Below are positions 44,801-52,247 of a DNA stretch of 64,000 bases, in pieces. Within the stretch, counting starts at the first letter, position 1, and every line of letters starts with the position of its first letter. Origin of the DNA: Alphaproteobacteria bacterium (GTDB lineage Bacteria; Pseudomonadota; Alphaproteobacteria; Sphingomonadales; Emcibacteraceae); assembly GCA_002401455.1 (NCBI GenBank), contig NVTE01000002.1, positions 211,860 through 275,859 on the forward strand, read 5' to 3'. The notes under the pieces were generated by a model. It worked only from the letters and a program-made list of their open reading frames with translations, had not been told where the DNA came from and did no database searches. The position numbers and the translations under genes are program-made.

Positions 44801-45057
44801 TCCCGGTTGGACAGGCCAAATTCCTGGAGAAAATAATCCATCGTGTCCTGATCATCACTTTTTGACCGGGACCGGGTCACAAGGTCGCGAGCCGCAGTGA
44901 CAATGCGCTTCCGCGCCGCCCCGGACAGGCCACAGCTGTCCAGAAGATTGGTGATACAAACCTCCTCATCCGCATGGGTCACCTGGCGCAGCACAGCGCG
45001 AATGTCAGAAAGGGTTTTAACTTGAGCAGCAGAATTTTCAGCCAGAGAATACATCAC
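41875..45057 (-). CDS. putA: Bifunctional proline dehydrogenase / P5C dehydrogenase
   Basis: A 1060-residue PutA, oxidising proline to glutamate in two steps. The FAD proline dehydrogenase barrel lies in the first half (about 130-480; AVRLVKGAYWDSEIK-like MVRLVKGAYWDSEIKHAQ, then RMYAPVGAHQDLLPYLVRRL-like RVYAPVGAHQDLLPYL). The NAD aldehyde dehydrogenase lies in the second half (about 530-1030), with the catalytic Cys848 in SAGQRCSALR and FTGSTDTAKI for NAD. No ribbon-helix-helix DNA-binding domain is present, so it does not regulate itself. The Lrp-type regulator at 47.4 kb may do so. Confidence 0.96.
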   Translation of the reverse strand: MMYSLAENSAAQVKTLSDIRAVLRQVTHADEEVCITNLLDSCGLSGAARKRIVTAARDLVTRSRSKSDDQDTMDYFLQEFGLSNREGVALMCLAEALLRVPDGLTADKLIAEKIQSGDWSDHKGKSDSLFVNASVWGLMMTGGIVSLGDDVTKNVSGWMKRLVSKSGEPIIRKAVRQAMRIMGGQYVLGRSIEEAAKRGKKENTPGTRFSFDMLGEGARTLNDAAAYFDAYMLAIEKIGVDNDQDTVYGAHGISVKFSALHPRYEFAQKDIVMGEMLPKIRALAMAAKERGLGFTIDAEEAARLDISLDIFEALARDPELMAWDGLGIVVQAYQKRAPYVLDWLITLGRELNRKFMVRLVKGAYWDSEIKHAQEMGLPDYPVYTRKPSTDLSYQICAERMMLARDVLYPQFATHNAYTVALILELAGDTRDFEFQRLHGMGHLLYQQLQETVSTPVNMRVYAPVGAHQDLLPYLVRRLLENGANSSFVNRFMDKHVAVEELMQDCMGQVEGATPRRHGKIALPVDILSASGREAGPRKNAAGRDLDDPVEMAHIIQKMEQAVAQPLTVGPIIGGKLLKRPTTDIVNPADVRQIVGTVGIPEDGDMDLALDLSVAAQKSWDKLGGQARADILNRAADLMEGQCEPLMGIIAREAGRTIADSLSEVREAVDFLRYYAMQAVANFAEPLILPGCTGESNALSLHGRGTFLCISPWNFPLAIFVGQVAAALAAGNAVIAKPAEQTPIIAGEAVKILHQAGVPGDVLHLIPGEGARIGGRLVADERISGVAFTGSTDTAKIINRALANRDGAIVPLIAETGGQNVMIVDSTALPEQVVDDVISSAFQSAGQRCSALRVLYLQEDVADKVIEMLTGAMACLTLGDPLKLSTDVGPVIDDKARQLLRDHGTVMEGQAKLLAEVPLPADCAAGTFFGPRMYQISSLDQLTREVFGPVLHILRYKAKDMDKVLAQIRATGFGLTLGVHSRIEAVAQDIFSKLDVGNTYINRNIVGAMVGVQPFGGQGLSGTGPKAGGPRYMFRFATEKTLTINTVATGGNTDLFSLEDD

Positions 45058-45200
45058 AACCTCGATATAATGAATTAATATATGCTGTGAATATAACCAG
45101 TAAGCAGCAGAATATCTCGCTATAATTGGATTTTTAGCGATACTTAATCTATTAAAATAGCATAAATCCAGATTAATACACTAGATAAAGGATAAATAGA

Positions 45201-46580
45201 CTAACATTCGACCACATTGACCGCCAGGCCGCCTTTGGAGGTTTCTTTGTAGATGGCTTTCATGTCCGCGCCGGTCTGGCGCATGGTTTCGATCACCTTA
45301 TCCAGCGACACCATATGCTTGCCATCGCCGCGCAGGGCCAGACGGCTGGCATCGATCGCCTTGACCGCGCCCATGGCGTTGCGTTCAATGCAGGGCACCT
45401 GAACCAGGCCCCCAATAGGATCGCAAGTCAGGCCAAGGTTATGTTCCATGCCAATCTCTGCGGCATTCTCCACCTGCTCCACCGTGCCGCCCATGACCGC
45501 CGTCAGCGCGCCCGCTGCCATGGAACAGGCGACACCCACCTCACCCTGGCAACCGACCTCGGCCCCGGAGATGGAGGCATTTTTCTTGTAAAGCGAGCCA
45601 ATGGCCGCCGCCGTCAGCAAGAAGTCATAAATGCCTTCCCGGTCCCGGCGGTTATAAAACCGGTCAAAATAGCGCAGCACGGCCGGAATGATCCCGGCGG
45701 CCCCATTGGTCGGCGCGGTGACCACCCGGCCCCCGGCGGCATTCTCTTCATTAACCGCCAGCGCCCACAGGTTAATCCAGTCGAGAATCACCGTCGGATC
45801 ACATAGCTGGCGTTCCTGGCTCTTGCACAGGTCTTCATAATGCTGGGCCGCGCGGCGTTCCACCTCCAGGCCACCGGGCAGGATGCCGCGCTGGCTGCAA
45901 CCCCGGTCAATACAGCTTTCCATGGCCTGCCAGATGGTCTCCATACCGTCTGTGAGCTGATCGGTGCTGATCAGGGCGGTCTCGTTGGCCCGCATCAGCT
46001 CTGCAACCGTTAGGTCATGCTCGGCACACAGAGCCAGCAGCTCATCGCCGGAGCCAAAGGGATAGGGCACGGGGTCCTGCAGCACGGGTGCGGTATTCTT
46101 GCCCATTTCAGCCTCTGACATGACAAAACCGCCGCCGACGGAATAATAGGTATCCCGGGACAGCAGATCACCGGCGTCATCAAACACCTTGAACTCCAGG
46201 CCATTGGTATGGTGCGGCAGCAGAGCTTCCATCAGGAACGGCATATCGCCGGACGGGTCGAAATCAATGACCTGCTTGCCCAGGAGGCTGATCTTTTTGC
46301 TGCTCCGACAGTCGGCAACCAGGTCCTGAATAGACTCCGGGTCGATGCTGTCCGGCGTATGACCCATCAGGCCCAACACCAGGGCGACATCGGTGCCATG
46401 ACCGATCCCGGTCAGGGCAAGGGAGCCATAGACATTAATCTGAATTTTAGCAATTTGGGGGAACAAACCAGCCCCTTCCAGAGACAGAAGAAACTTTCGC
46501 GCGGCAATCATGGGTCCAACCGTATGAGAACTGGACGGACCGATACCGACTTTAAAAAGGTCAAAGACACTTAAGAACAT
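45201..46580 (-). CDS. sdaA: L-serine ammonia-lyase, iron-sulfur type
   Basis: A 459-residue single-chain L-serine dehydratase, making pyruvate and ammonia with a labile [4Fe-4S] cluster. The beta domain opens [20 protein letters not shown], and the catalytic part has [19 protein letters not shown] and [17 protein letters not shown] with the cluster cysteines. It lies 55 bases downstream of a short ORF on the same strand. It begins with a GGAG site 11 bases before the ATG. Confidence 0.96.
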   Translation of the reverse strand: MFLSVFDLFKVGIGPSSSHTVGPMIAARKFLLSLEGAGLFPQIAKIQINVYGSLALTGIGHGTDVALVLGLMGHTPDSIDPESIQDLVADCRSSKKISLLGKQVIDFDPSGDMPFLMEALLPHHTNGLEFKVFDDAGDLLSRDTYYSVGGGFVMSEAEMGKNTAPVLQDPVPYPFGSGDELLALCAEHDLTVAELMRANETALISTDQLTDGMETIWQAMESCIDRGCSQRGILPGGLEVERRAAQHYEDLCKSQERQLCDPTVILDWINLWALAVNEENAAGGRVVTAPTNGAAGIIPAVLRYFDRFYNRRDREGIYDFLLTAAAIGSLYKKNASISGAEVGCQGEVGVACSMAAGALTAVMGGTVEQVENAAEIGMEHNLGLTCDPIGGLVQVPCIERNAMGAVKAIDASRLALRGDGKHMVSLDKVIETMRQTGADMKAIYKETSKGGLAVNVVEC

Positions 46581-46634
46581 TGCTCTGTTACTCCGAGAAT
46601 AAATCCACAGAGCTCCTGAAGCTCTTAATTCCTT

Positions 46635-46781
46635 TTATTTGGTATTCAGGCTTTTATCAACCGACTTGATATGATCAAGCACCCGAAACCATTTATTAGT
46701 CTGACAAATTTGCATGGCCTGTGACCGCCCTAACCGGCGGATCAGCTGTCTCGCCAATGCTTCTACCGTTTCATTAGCCAT
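46635..46781 (-). CDS. Short ORF (48 codons) upstream of sdaA
   Basis: An ATG-to-TAA reading frame of 48 residues, co-oriented with sdaA and ending 55 bases before it. The peptide begins MANETVEALARQLIRRLGR and continues with SQAMQICQTNKWFRVLDHI. It is a mixed, basic, helical-looking sequence with normal codon use, unlike a random frame. A weak GG-containing site lies before the ATG, with a hairpin (46816-46830) and a promoter-like sequence further upstream. It could be a small protein gene or a leader peptide. I do not recognise a family with confidence. Confidence 0.55.
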   Translation of the reverse strand: MANETVEALARQLIRRLGRSQAMQICQTNKWFRVLDHIKSVDKSLNTK

Positions 46782-46815
46782 ATCGTACCTACGCTTTCAC
46801 TTAACTTAAATAAGT

Positions 46816-46830
46816 CGTACTCTTAGTACG
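46816..46830. promoter_or_regulatory. Perfect palindrome upstream of the short ORF
   Basis: CGTACT-CTT-AGTACG is a perfect 6-bp inverted repeat with a 3-base spacer, about 35 bases before the ATG of the 48-codon ORF. It could be an operator (for example for the Lrp-type regulator) or an mRNA hairpin. Confidence 0.4.
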
Positions 46831-46907
46831 TTAAATATCACCTAAAATTGTGGCTTTTTTAAGCCCGGAGAACTCTTCTTGTGAAAGAATATTCTGCTCT
46901 TAGCCCC

Positions 46908-46936
46908 GATTTACGCCTCATATAAGGTTCTGTCAA
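46908..46936 (-). promoter_or_regulatory. Putative promoter for the short ORF and sdaA
   Basis: On the minus strand TTGACA (46931-46936) and TAAATC (46908-46913) are spaced by 17 bases. The -35 is perfect and the -10 weak. It points toward the short ORF and sdaA. Confidence 0.4.
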
Positions 46937-47041
46937 CGACTAAATAAATTTTTTAACGGGGGAGGATTATTGGCCGGATTTTTATGCTGTCACAGCTCCG
47001 TAAAATCCAGATTTCCCGGAGGGGAAAAGCCGAATTTTACC

Positions 47042-47189
47042 AAAAAAGGATGGTCTCGCGTATTTATGGGCCACAACCAAAGCTATCTCTTTTAGACCCC
47101 AACGGTATGAAGACTAACCCTCATACCCGATAAACTTTGTCAGACAGTCGGTAGCCACCCCGGACCATCTCTTCCATAAACACGCGAGA
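47042..47189 (-). ncRNA. Candidate structured RNA or regulatory leader
   Basis: Two 16-base arms, 47054-47069 and 47174-47189, are complementary along their full length; the one non-Watson-Crick position is G-U on the minus strand but A-C on the plus strand, so the minus strand is the better RNA. They enclose a hairpin GGTATGA (47104-47110) / TCATACC (47121-47127). A second pairing, 47049-47055 with 47163-47169, interleaves with the long stem as in a pseudoknot. A run of six T follows on the minus strand (47047-47042). It could instead be a small inverted-repeat element. I do not recognise an RNA family. Confidence 0.35.
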
Positions 47190-47397
47190 ACCAAGCAGTT
47201 CGGTTCTTGGTAAAGAACCATTTAATTTCAGATGAAGCTATATATTTATTCCATTGAATCAAATACCTAACTCACAGCAACAGTCTTCACTGTAGTGCAA
47301 TCATAGAATAGCTTTTCATAAGCAGAATGTGCTGTTATATTACGGTTTAATATGAAATATAATCTAGAGAACCGGATTTAAAACAGAATAAAATTCT

Positions 47398-47895
47398 ATG
47401 ACCCCTGAAAAATCCCTCAGTAAACAGAAACCCCTGGATAAAATTGATCAGAATATCCTGAAAATCCTTCAGGAAGATGGCCGGGTGTCCAACGTCAAAC
47501 TGGCCCAGATCATCAACCTGAGCCCGACCCCCTGTCTGGAACGGGTCAAGCGCCTGGAAAAAGAAGGCTATATCAAGGGCTATGTCGCCCTACTGGATTC
47601 AGACCTGCTCGGGGCCGCTCTGGTCTCTTTCATTGAGGTCTCCCTAGCCCGGACCACGACCAAGGCGCTGGATACCTTCCGCACCGAAATATGGAAGATG
47701 GAAGAAGTTCAGGAATGCCATATGGTCGCCGGGGGCTTTGATTACCTGATCAAGGTCAGAACCCGGGACATGGCCCATTACCGCAAATTCCTCGGCGAAA
47801 AACTGTCCAGCCTGAGCGACATCAGCAGCACCCATACCTATGTGGTTATGGAAGAAGTCAAAGTCACCAGCGCCATCGCCATCCCTAACACATAA
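47398..47895 (+). CDS. Lrp/AsnC-family regulator
   Basis: A 165-residue feast/famine regulator. The N-terminal helix-turn-helix (about 15-65; LDKIDQNILKILQEDGRVSNVKLAQ, SPTPCLERVKRLEKEG) is followed by a RAM ligand-binding domain (about 75-155; VQECHMVAGGFDYLIKVRTRD). It resembles the Lrp/PutR type that controls amino-acid catabolism in alphaproteobacteria. putA and sdaA lie within 6 kb on the opposite strand, making them likely targets. A ferredoxin gene begins 14 bases after it. Confidence 0.9.
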   Translation: MTPEKSLSKQKPLDKIDQNILKILQEDGRVSNVKLAQIINLSPTPCLERVKRLEKEGYIKGYVALLDSDLLGAALVSFIEVSLARTTTKALDTFRTEIWKMEEVQECHMVAGGFDYLIKVRTRDMAHYRKFLGEKLSSLSDISSTHTYVVMEEVKVTSAIAIPNT

Positions 47896-47909
47896 GATTA
47901 CCGCGTATT

Positions 47910-48227
47910 ATGACAACAATCACCTTTATTTCCCCCGATGCAAAGCAGCATACTGTCACCGCCACCAATGGTGAAACTCTGATGGATGCGGCGGTGGAAA
48001 ATGACATCCCCGGCATTGACGCCGACTGTGGTGGTGGCTGCGCCTGTGCCACCTGCCATATCCTAGTCCCCGATGCCTTTATGACCGAAGTGTCCCACAT
48101 GGATGAAGATGAGCAGTATCTGCTTGATTTTCTCGACAACCGGCAAAAAAACAGCCGCCTCAGCTGTCAGATTAAGGTTACTGACCGGCTGGACGGCATG
48201 GTGATTACGGTTCCTGAGCAGCCCTGA
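47910..48227 (+). CDS. [2Fe-2S] ferredoxin, adrenodoxin type
   Basis: A 105-residue ferredoxin. The cluster ligands are Cys40, Cys46, Cys49 and Cys86, in the C-x5-C-x2-C...C pattern (DCGGGCACATCH, then RLSCQIKV); Cys44 is an extra residue. The acidic helix SHMDEDEQYLLDFLD is typical of the vertebrate-type family that serves P450s or Fe-S assembly. It lies 14 bases after the Lrp-type gene and is probably co-transcribed with it. Confidence 0.92.
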   Translation: MTTITFISPDAKQHTVTATNGETLMDAAVENDIPGIDADCGGGCACATCHILVPDAFMTEVSHMDEDEQYLLDFLDNRQKNSRLSCQIKVTDRLDGMVITVPEQP

Positions 48228-48250
48228 GACTTGGGGCTGGCTGTCGAAGG

Positions 48251-48904
48251 TTACCAAGTGACGGTGATAGGGTGTTGCCCGTTCAGTATCTGATTGAGGA
48301 CTAGTCCAACCCTTGTGTAATAATGCCTGTCATAGCCATAATTTCTATGGGTGCGACAATCATGATGGCGATCCTGTCTATAACTATGCCTGGTCACTTG
48401 CTGGTAACCATGGCTACGGTCATAACGACGTTCTGCCCGACGGTCATATTTGGCATGCTTGCGGTGATGGCGACGTTCAGCACGGTCGGCCCGACGATCC
48501 TGTTTGGCTTCTAGGCGGTCCGCACGGTCATGGCGTTGTTCAGCTCGACGGTCATGACGGCGGTCGGCGCGATCATGACGACGGTCATATTTGGCATGCT
48601 GGCGGTCTTGTTTGGCCGCAATCCTGTCAGCACGGTCGTGACGGCGATCATGCTTGGCGACCTGCCGGTCATCCCGACGGTGGGCGCGCTGCTGGACCTG
48701 CCTGCGGTCATTTTTACCAAAATGTTTGCGGTCCTGTTTGCGGGTCCGCTCATGGGCCCGGTCATGGTCCTTTTGCTGAGACTGCTTCTCCCGGTGGCCA
48801 TCGGAATAGGCCACCGCAGCAGGGCTGCCAAAAGCCAGGGCCCCCAATACAAGAGTGCCCAACACCGTCCGGGCCATCATCAAGCTGCCTGTTGTCTTTT
48901 TCAT
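48251..48904 (-). CDS. Exported His/Arg/Asp-rich repeat protein
   Basis: A 217-residue protein with a Sec signal peptide (MKKTTGSLMMARTVLGTLVL, cleavage near AAVAYSDG) and a good AGGAA site before the ATG. From residue 35 to about 165 it is built of short degenerate units such as KHDRRHDRADR and YDRRHDRADRR, dominated by His, Arg and Asp. The last 50 residues are different (THRNYGYDRHYYTRVGLVLN, then GQHPITVTW), loosely like the RcnB-type end of periplasmic proteins. It may bind metal ions, polyanions or phosphate. No function is established. It stands alone. Confidence 0.75.
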   Translation of the reverse strand: MKKTTGSLMMARTVLGTLVLGALAFGSPAAVAYSDGHREKQSQQKDHDRAHERTRKQDRKHFGKNDRRQVQQRAHRRDDRQVAKHDRRHDRADRIAAKQDRQHAKYDRRHDRADRRHDRRAEQRHDRADRLEAKQDRRADRAERRHHRKHAKYDRRAERRYDRSHGYQQVTRHSYRQDRHHDCRTHRNYGYDRHYYTRVGLVLNQILNGQHPITVTW

Positions 48905-49003
48905 CGTCTGTTCCTTTCTGGTTAATGAGAATGGATACAGCCTATGAGAAAGCGCCTGAATGATTTCTGAACATGTTGCTTAACTTCTGTTCATCTTACA
49001 GGA

Positions 49004-49888
49004 TTAGCCCCGTAACATATTGATAATGCCGGAAAAATCCATATCATCCGCACTCATATCGGTGAATTTTTCATAGAGATCCCGGGACATTTGACCCAGC
49101 GGCGTCGTCACCCCGGCCGACTGGGCCGCTTCCTGGGCCAGACGCAGGTCCTTCAACATCATCGCTGCGGCAAAACCGGCCTTATAGTCGTTATTGGCTG
49201 GCGAGGTTTCCACCGGCCCCGGCACCGGGCAATAGGAGGTCAGTGACCAGCACTGACCAGAGGCCTTGGACGATATGGCAAACAGCTTGTCCGCCTCAAG
49301 GCCGAGCTTCTCTGCCAGCACGAAGGCTTCCGCGACGGAAATCATCTGAATGCCCAGCATCATGTTATTGCAGATCTTGGCCGCCTGGCCCGACCCGGCT
49401 TTACCGGCATGAATGATATTGGCCCCCATATTATCGAGATAAGGCTCGGCGGCGGTAAAGGCTTCTTCAGTCCCCCCGACCATGAAGGTCAGGCTGCCCA
49501 TGGCGGCGGCGGCAACACCACCGGACACCGGGGCATCGACCATGTTCATACCGGCGGCCGTGGCGGCGGCAACAACTTCGCGCGCGCTGTCCACATCAAT
49601 GGTCGAGCAGTCCATCATCAGAGTGCCCTCACCGGCAGCTGCGATCAGACCATTTTCGCCCAGATAGACAGACTTCACATGTTTTCCGGCCGGCAGCATG
49701 GTGATCACGGCGTCCACACCCCGGACCGCATCGGTGGCACTTGACGCCGCTGTTGCTCCCTCGACACAGATCTCCGCAACCACCTGATCGTTGAGGTCAA
49801 ACACTTTCAGCTCATGGCCAGCCTTGAGGATATTGCGGGCCATACCGCCGCCCATATTGCCCAGCCCGATAAATCCAACTTTCGCCAT
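49004..49888 (-). CDS. mmsB: 3-hydroxyisobutyrate dehydrogenase
   Basis: A 294-residue NAD-dependent beta-hydroxyacid dehydrogenase, oxidising 3-hydroxyisobutyrate to methylmalonate semialdehyde in valine breakdown. The Rossmann motif GFIGLGNMGGGMARN, the substrate loop DAPVSGGVAAA and the catalytic lysine segment KICNNMMLG are intact. It is the last gene of the valine operon, 30 bases after the hydrolase. Confidence 0.94.
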   Translation of the reverse strand: MAKVGFIGLGNMGGGMARNILKAGHELKVFDLNDQVVAEICVEGATAASSATDAVRGVDAVITMLPAGKHVKSVYLGENGLIAAAGEGTLMMDCSTIDVDSAREVVAAATAAGMNMVDAPVSGGVAAAAMGSLTFMVGGTEEAFTAAEPYLDNMGANIIHAGKAGSGQAAKICNNMMLGIQMISVAEAFVLAEKLGLEADKLFAISSKASGQCWSLTSYCPVPGPVETSPANNDYKAGFAAAMMLKDLRLAQEAAQSAGVTTPLGQMSRDLYEKFTDMSADDMDFSGIINMLRG

Positions 49889-49918
49889 CTGTCTTTCCTT
49901 TTCTAAAGTCCGTTCTTT

Positions 49919-50974
49919 TTAAAGAACCAGTTCTTTGTCACCTAAATTTTCGAAATGCGCCATCACCTGCGCGTCGGTTACGGCCTCAACCGTGGCCGGG
50001 TTCCAGGTCGGGTTCTGATCCTTGTCAATCAGGACCGCCCGCACGCCTTCGTAAAAATCGCTCTGGTAGGACACGATGTGGCTGACGATGCGGTATTCCA
50101 TCTGCATGGCCGGATTAAATTCCAGCGCCCCGCCCTGCAAAATCTGTTCGATGATCACTTTCATGCTGATCGGAGACATTTTTTTGAGTTTCGAGAGGGT
50201 TTTCGCCGCCCATTCATGGTCGATGGCCGCCAGATGATCCAGAATATCCTCAAGGCAATGCTCCCCAAAGGCGGCATCGATCAGATCGCGGAATTCATCC
50301 AGCGGTGCCTCACCAGGGTCCTCGGCGAAACAGGAAATTACCCGGTCCACATCATCGGCGCTCTTGATATCAGCCTCTGCCAGAGCGGTCACAAAACCGT
50401 CAATCTTATCAGAGGTCATATAGGAGGTGCCGATCCCGGTATAGAGAATATCCGCCCCCTTGAGCCGGGCACCGGTCAGACCCAGATACATGCCCAGCTT
50501 ACCCGGCAGGCGCGGCATGAAATAGCTGCCGCCCACATCGGGGATCAAGCCAATGGCTGATTCCGGCATGGCGAACAGGCATTTTTCTGTGATGATACGG
50601 TGAGATCCATGAACCGAGACACCGACACCGCCGCCCATGGTAATGCCGTCCAGAAGGGCAATATAGGGTTTGGGGAAATGATAAATCCGGCTGTTCATGA
50701 CATATTCGGTGGCAAAAAATTCGGTCGCCTTATGATGATCCTCCGGGCTGTTTTCCGCAAGAGTCTTAACGTCGCCCCCGGCACAGAAAGCCTTCTCTCC
50801 GGCCCCCTGGATGATCACCGCCTTGATGGCATCGTCCGTGGCCCATTTGACCAGTTCCTGATCCATCAGGACACACATGCCGGTGCTGAGGGAATTCAGG
50901 GCCCGGGGCCGGTTCAGCGTGATAATGCCAAGGCCGCCGCGTTCTTCAAAAAGGATTTCTGCTTCTGTCGTCAT
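49919..50974 (-). CDS. 3-hydroxyisobutyryl-CoA hydrolase
   Basis: A 351-residue crotonase-fold enzyme. It is longer than simple enoyl-CoA hydratases and matches the HIBYL-CoA hydrolase type, with the NRPRALNSLS start, GAGEKAFCAGGDVK oxyanion loop and GGGVGVSVHGSHR, and the ending DFYEGVRAVLIDKDQNPTW. It releases free 3-hydroxyisobutyrate, the substrate of the mmsB product downstream. Confidence 0.9.
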   Translation of the reverse strand: MTTEAEILFEERGGLGIITLNRPRALNSLSTGMCVLMDQELVKWATDDAIKAVIIQGAGEKAFCAGGDVKTLAENSPEDHHKATEFFATEYVMNSRIYHFPKPYIALLDGITMGGGVGVSVHGSHRIITEKCLFAMPESAIGLIPDVGGSYFMPRLPGKLGMYLGLTGARLKGADILYTGIGTSYMTSDKIDGFVTALAEADIKSADDVDRVISCFAEDPGEAPLDEFRDLIDAAFGEHCLEDILDHLAAIDHEWAAKTLSKLKKMSPISMKVIIEQILQGGALEFNPAMQMEYRIVSHIVSYQSDFYEGVRAVLIDKDQNPTWNPATVEAVTDAQVMAHFENLGDKELVL

Positions 50975-51075
50975 GGTTTTTAGTCTCCGAATTATCTGAA
51001 AAATTTACATAAGCCGACTATAACCCCAAAGCAGGCGAAAATCTGTAATGAAAAAGTATCAGATTCCATAAAGGG

Positions 51076-52212
51076 TTATTTTAAAATATGCCGCGCTGTG
51101 ATCAGGCGCATAATCTCATTACTGCCTTCCAATATCTGATGAACCCTGACATCGCGCAGGAACCTTTCGATGGGAAAGTCCGAGACATAGCCATAGCCGC
51201 CGTGCAGCTGCAGGGCCTCATTAACCACCTTAAAGCCGGTATCAGTGGCCAGGCACTTGGCCATGGCGGCAAAGGGCGTGGCGTCCGGGGCTTTAGCATC
51301 GACCTTGCTCGCCGCTTTATGGAGAAGCAAGCGGGCCGCTTCCAGTTCCGTCGCCATATCGGCTATCCGGAATTGCAGGGCCTGAAATTCATTGAGCCGT
51401 TTGCCGAACTGCTTGCGCTCCGCCATATAGAACACCGCGAGATCGAGACAGGCCTGGGCCGCGCCCAGCGAGCAGGCACCAATATTCAGGCGACCGCCGT
51501 CAAGACCCTTCATGGCAATCTTGAAGCCATCGCCTTCCGCGCCGACCAGGTTTTCCACCGGCACCCGGCAGTCCTCAAAATTAACTGTACAGGTCGGCTG
51601 ACTGTGCCAGCCCATTTTCTTTTCCTGGGCGCCAAAACTTAAGCCCGGCGTGCCGTTTTCGACTACGATGGTGCTGATCCCTTTGGGGCCGGCCTCACCG
51701 GTGCGGACCATCACCACATAGACATCAGACCGACCGCCGCCGGAAATAAAGGCTTTCGCCCCATTGAGAATATAATGGTCGCCGTCACGGACCGCCTTGG
51801 TCCGCAGAGACGCGGCATCGGAGCCGGCCCCGGGTTCGGTCAGGCAATAGCTGGCAAAATAAGCCATGGTGGTCAGTTTCGGGCAGAATTTCCGGCGTAG
51901 GGCCTGACTACCGAAACTGTCAATCATCCAGGTCGCCATATTATGGATCGACAGATAAGCCGCCGTCGAGGTGCAGCCTTTGGCCAATTCCTCAAAGATG
52001 ATCGCCGAATCCAGGCGACTGAGCGCCGAGCCGCCGACGTCTTCCTTGATATAGATACCCGCCAGGCCCAGAGCGGCGGCTTGCCGCAGGGCGTCTTCCG
52101 GGAAGATATGATCCTGATCCCAGGCTTCTGCATGGGGGGCAAATTCATTTTCCGCAAAGGCGCGGGCCATATCCTGTATGGCCCGCTGATCTTCATTAAA
52201 GGTAAAATCCAT
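51076..52212 (-). CDS. Acyl-CoA dehydrogenase (isobutyryl-CoA type)
   Basis: A 378-residue flavin acyl-CoA dehydrogenase. FAD-binding ([15 protein letters not shown]) and C-terminal ([35 protein letters not shown]) blocks are intact. The position between mmsA and the HIBYL-CoA hydrolase suggests isobutyryl-CoA dehydrogenase, making methacrylyl-CoA. A methacrylyl-CoA hydratase gene is not in the cluster. Substrate preference is inferred from context. Confidence 0.88.
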   Translation of the reverse strand: MDFTFNEDQRAIQDMARAFAENEFAPHAEAWDQDHIFPEDALRQAAALGLAGIYIKEDVGGSALSRLDSAIIFEELAKGCTSTAAYLSIHNMATWMIDSFGSQALRRKFCPKLTTMAYFASYCLTEPGAGSDAASLRTKAVRDGDHYILNGAKAFISGGGRSDVYVVMVRTGEAGPKGISTIVVENGTPGLSFGAQEKKMGWHSQPTCTVNFEDCRVPVENLVGAEGDGFKIAMKGLDGGRLNIGACSLGAAQACLDLAVFYMAERKQFGKRLNEFQALQFRIADMATELEAARLLLHKAASKVDAKAPDATPFAAMAKCLATDTGFKVVNEALQLHGGYGYVSDFPIERFLRDVRVHQILEGSNEIMRLITARHILK

Positions 52213-52247
52213 GGTTAAGTTCCTTAATTCAAAGATACTTTAGGACA

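Larger units (their letters stand above)
46782..47397. other. Long intergenic region between sdaA/short ORF and lrp gene
   Basis: A stretch of 616 bases without a gene but rich in potential structure. From left to right: a palindrome (46816-46830), a promoter-like pair (46908-46936, minus strand), a hairpin GGATTTT (46976-46982) / AAAATCC (47002-47008), a hairpin TTTCCC-GGAG-GGGAAA (47012-47027), a long-range 16-bp stem (47054-47069 with 47174-47189), and an AT-rich stretch before the Lrp-type gene. Confidence 0.6.

Noticed and set aside
47121-47236. Short minus-strand frame whose end (MEEMVRGGYRL...DKVYRV) faintly recalls the GrpE C-terminus
   Set aside because: It is under 40 codons, lies within the structured inverted-repeat element, and no other GrpE part is present. 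Treated as chance similarity.
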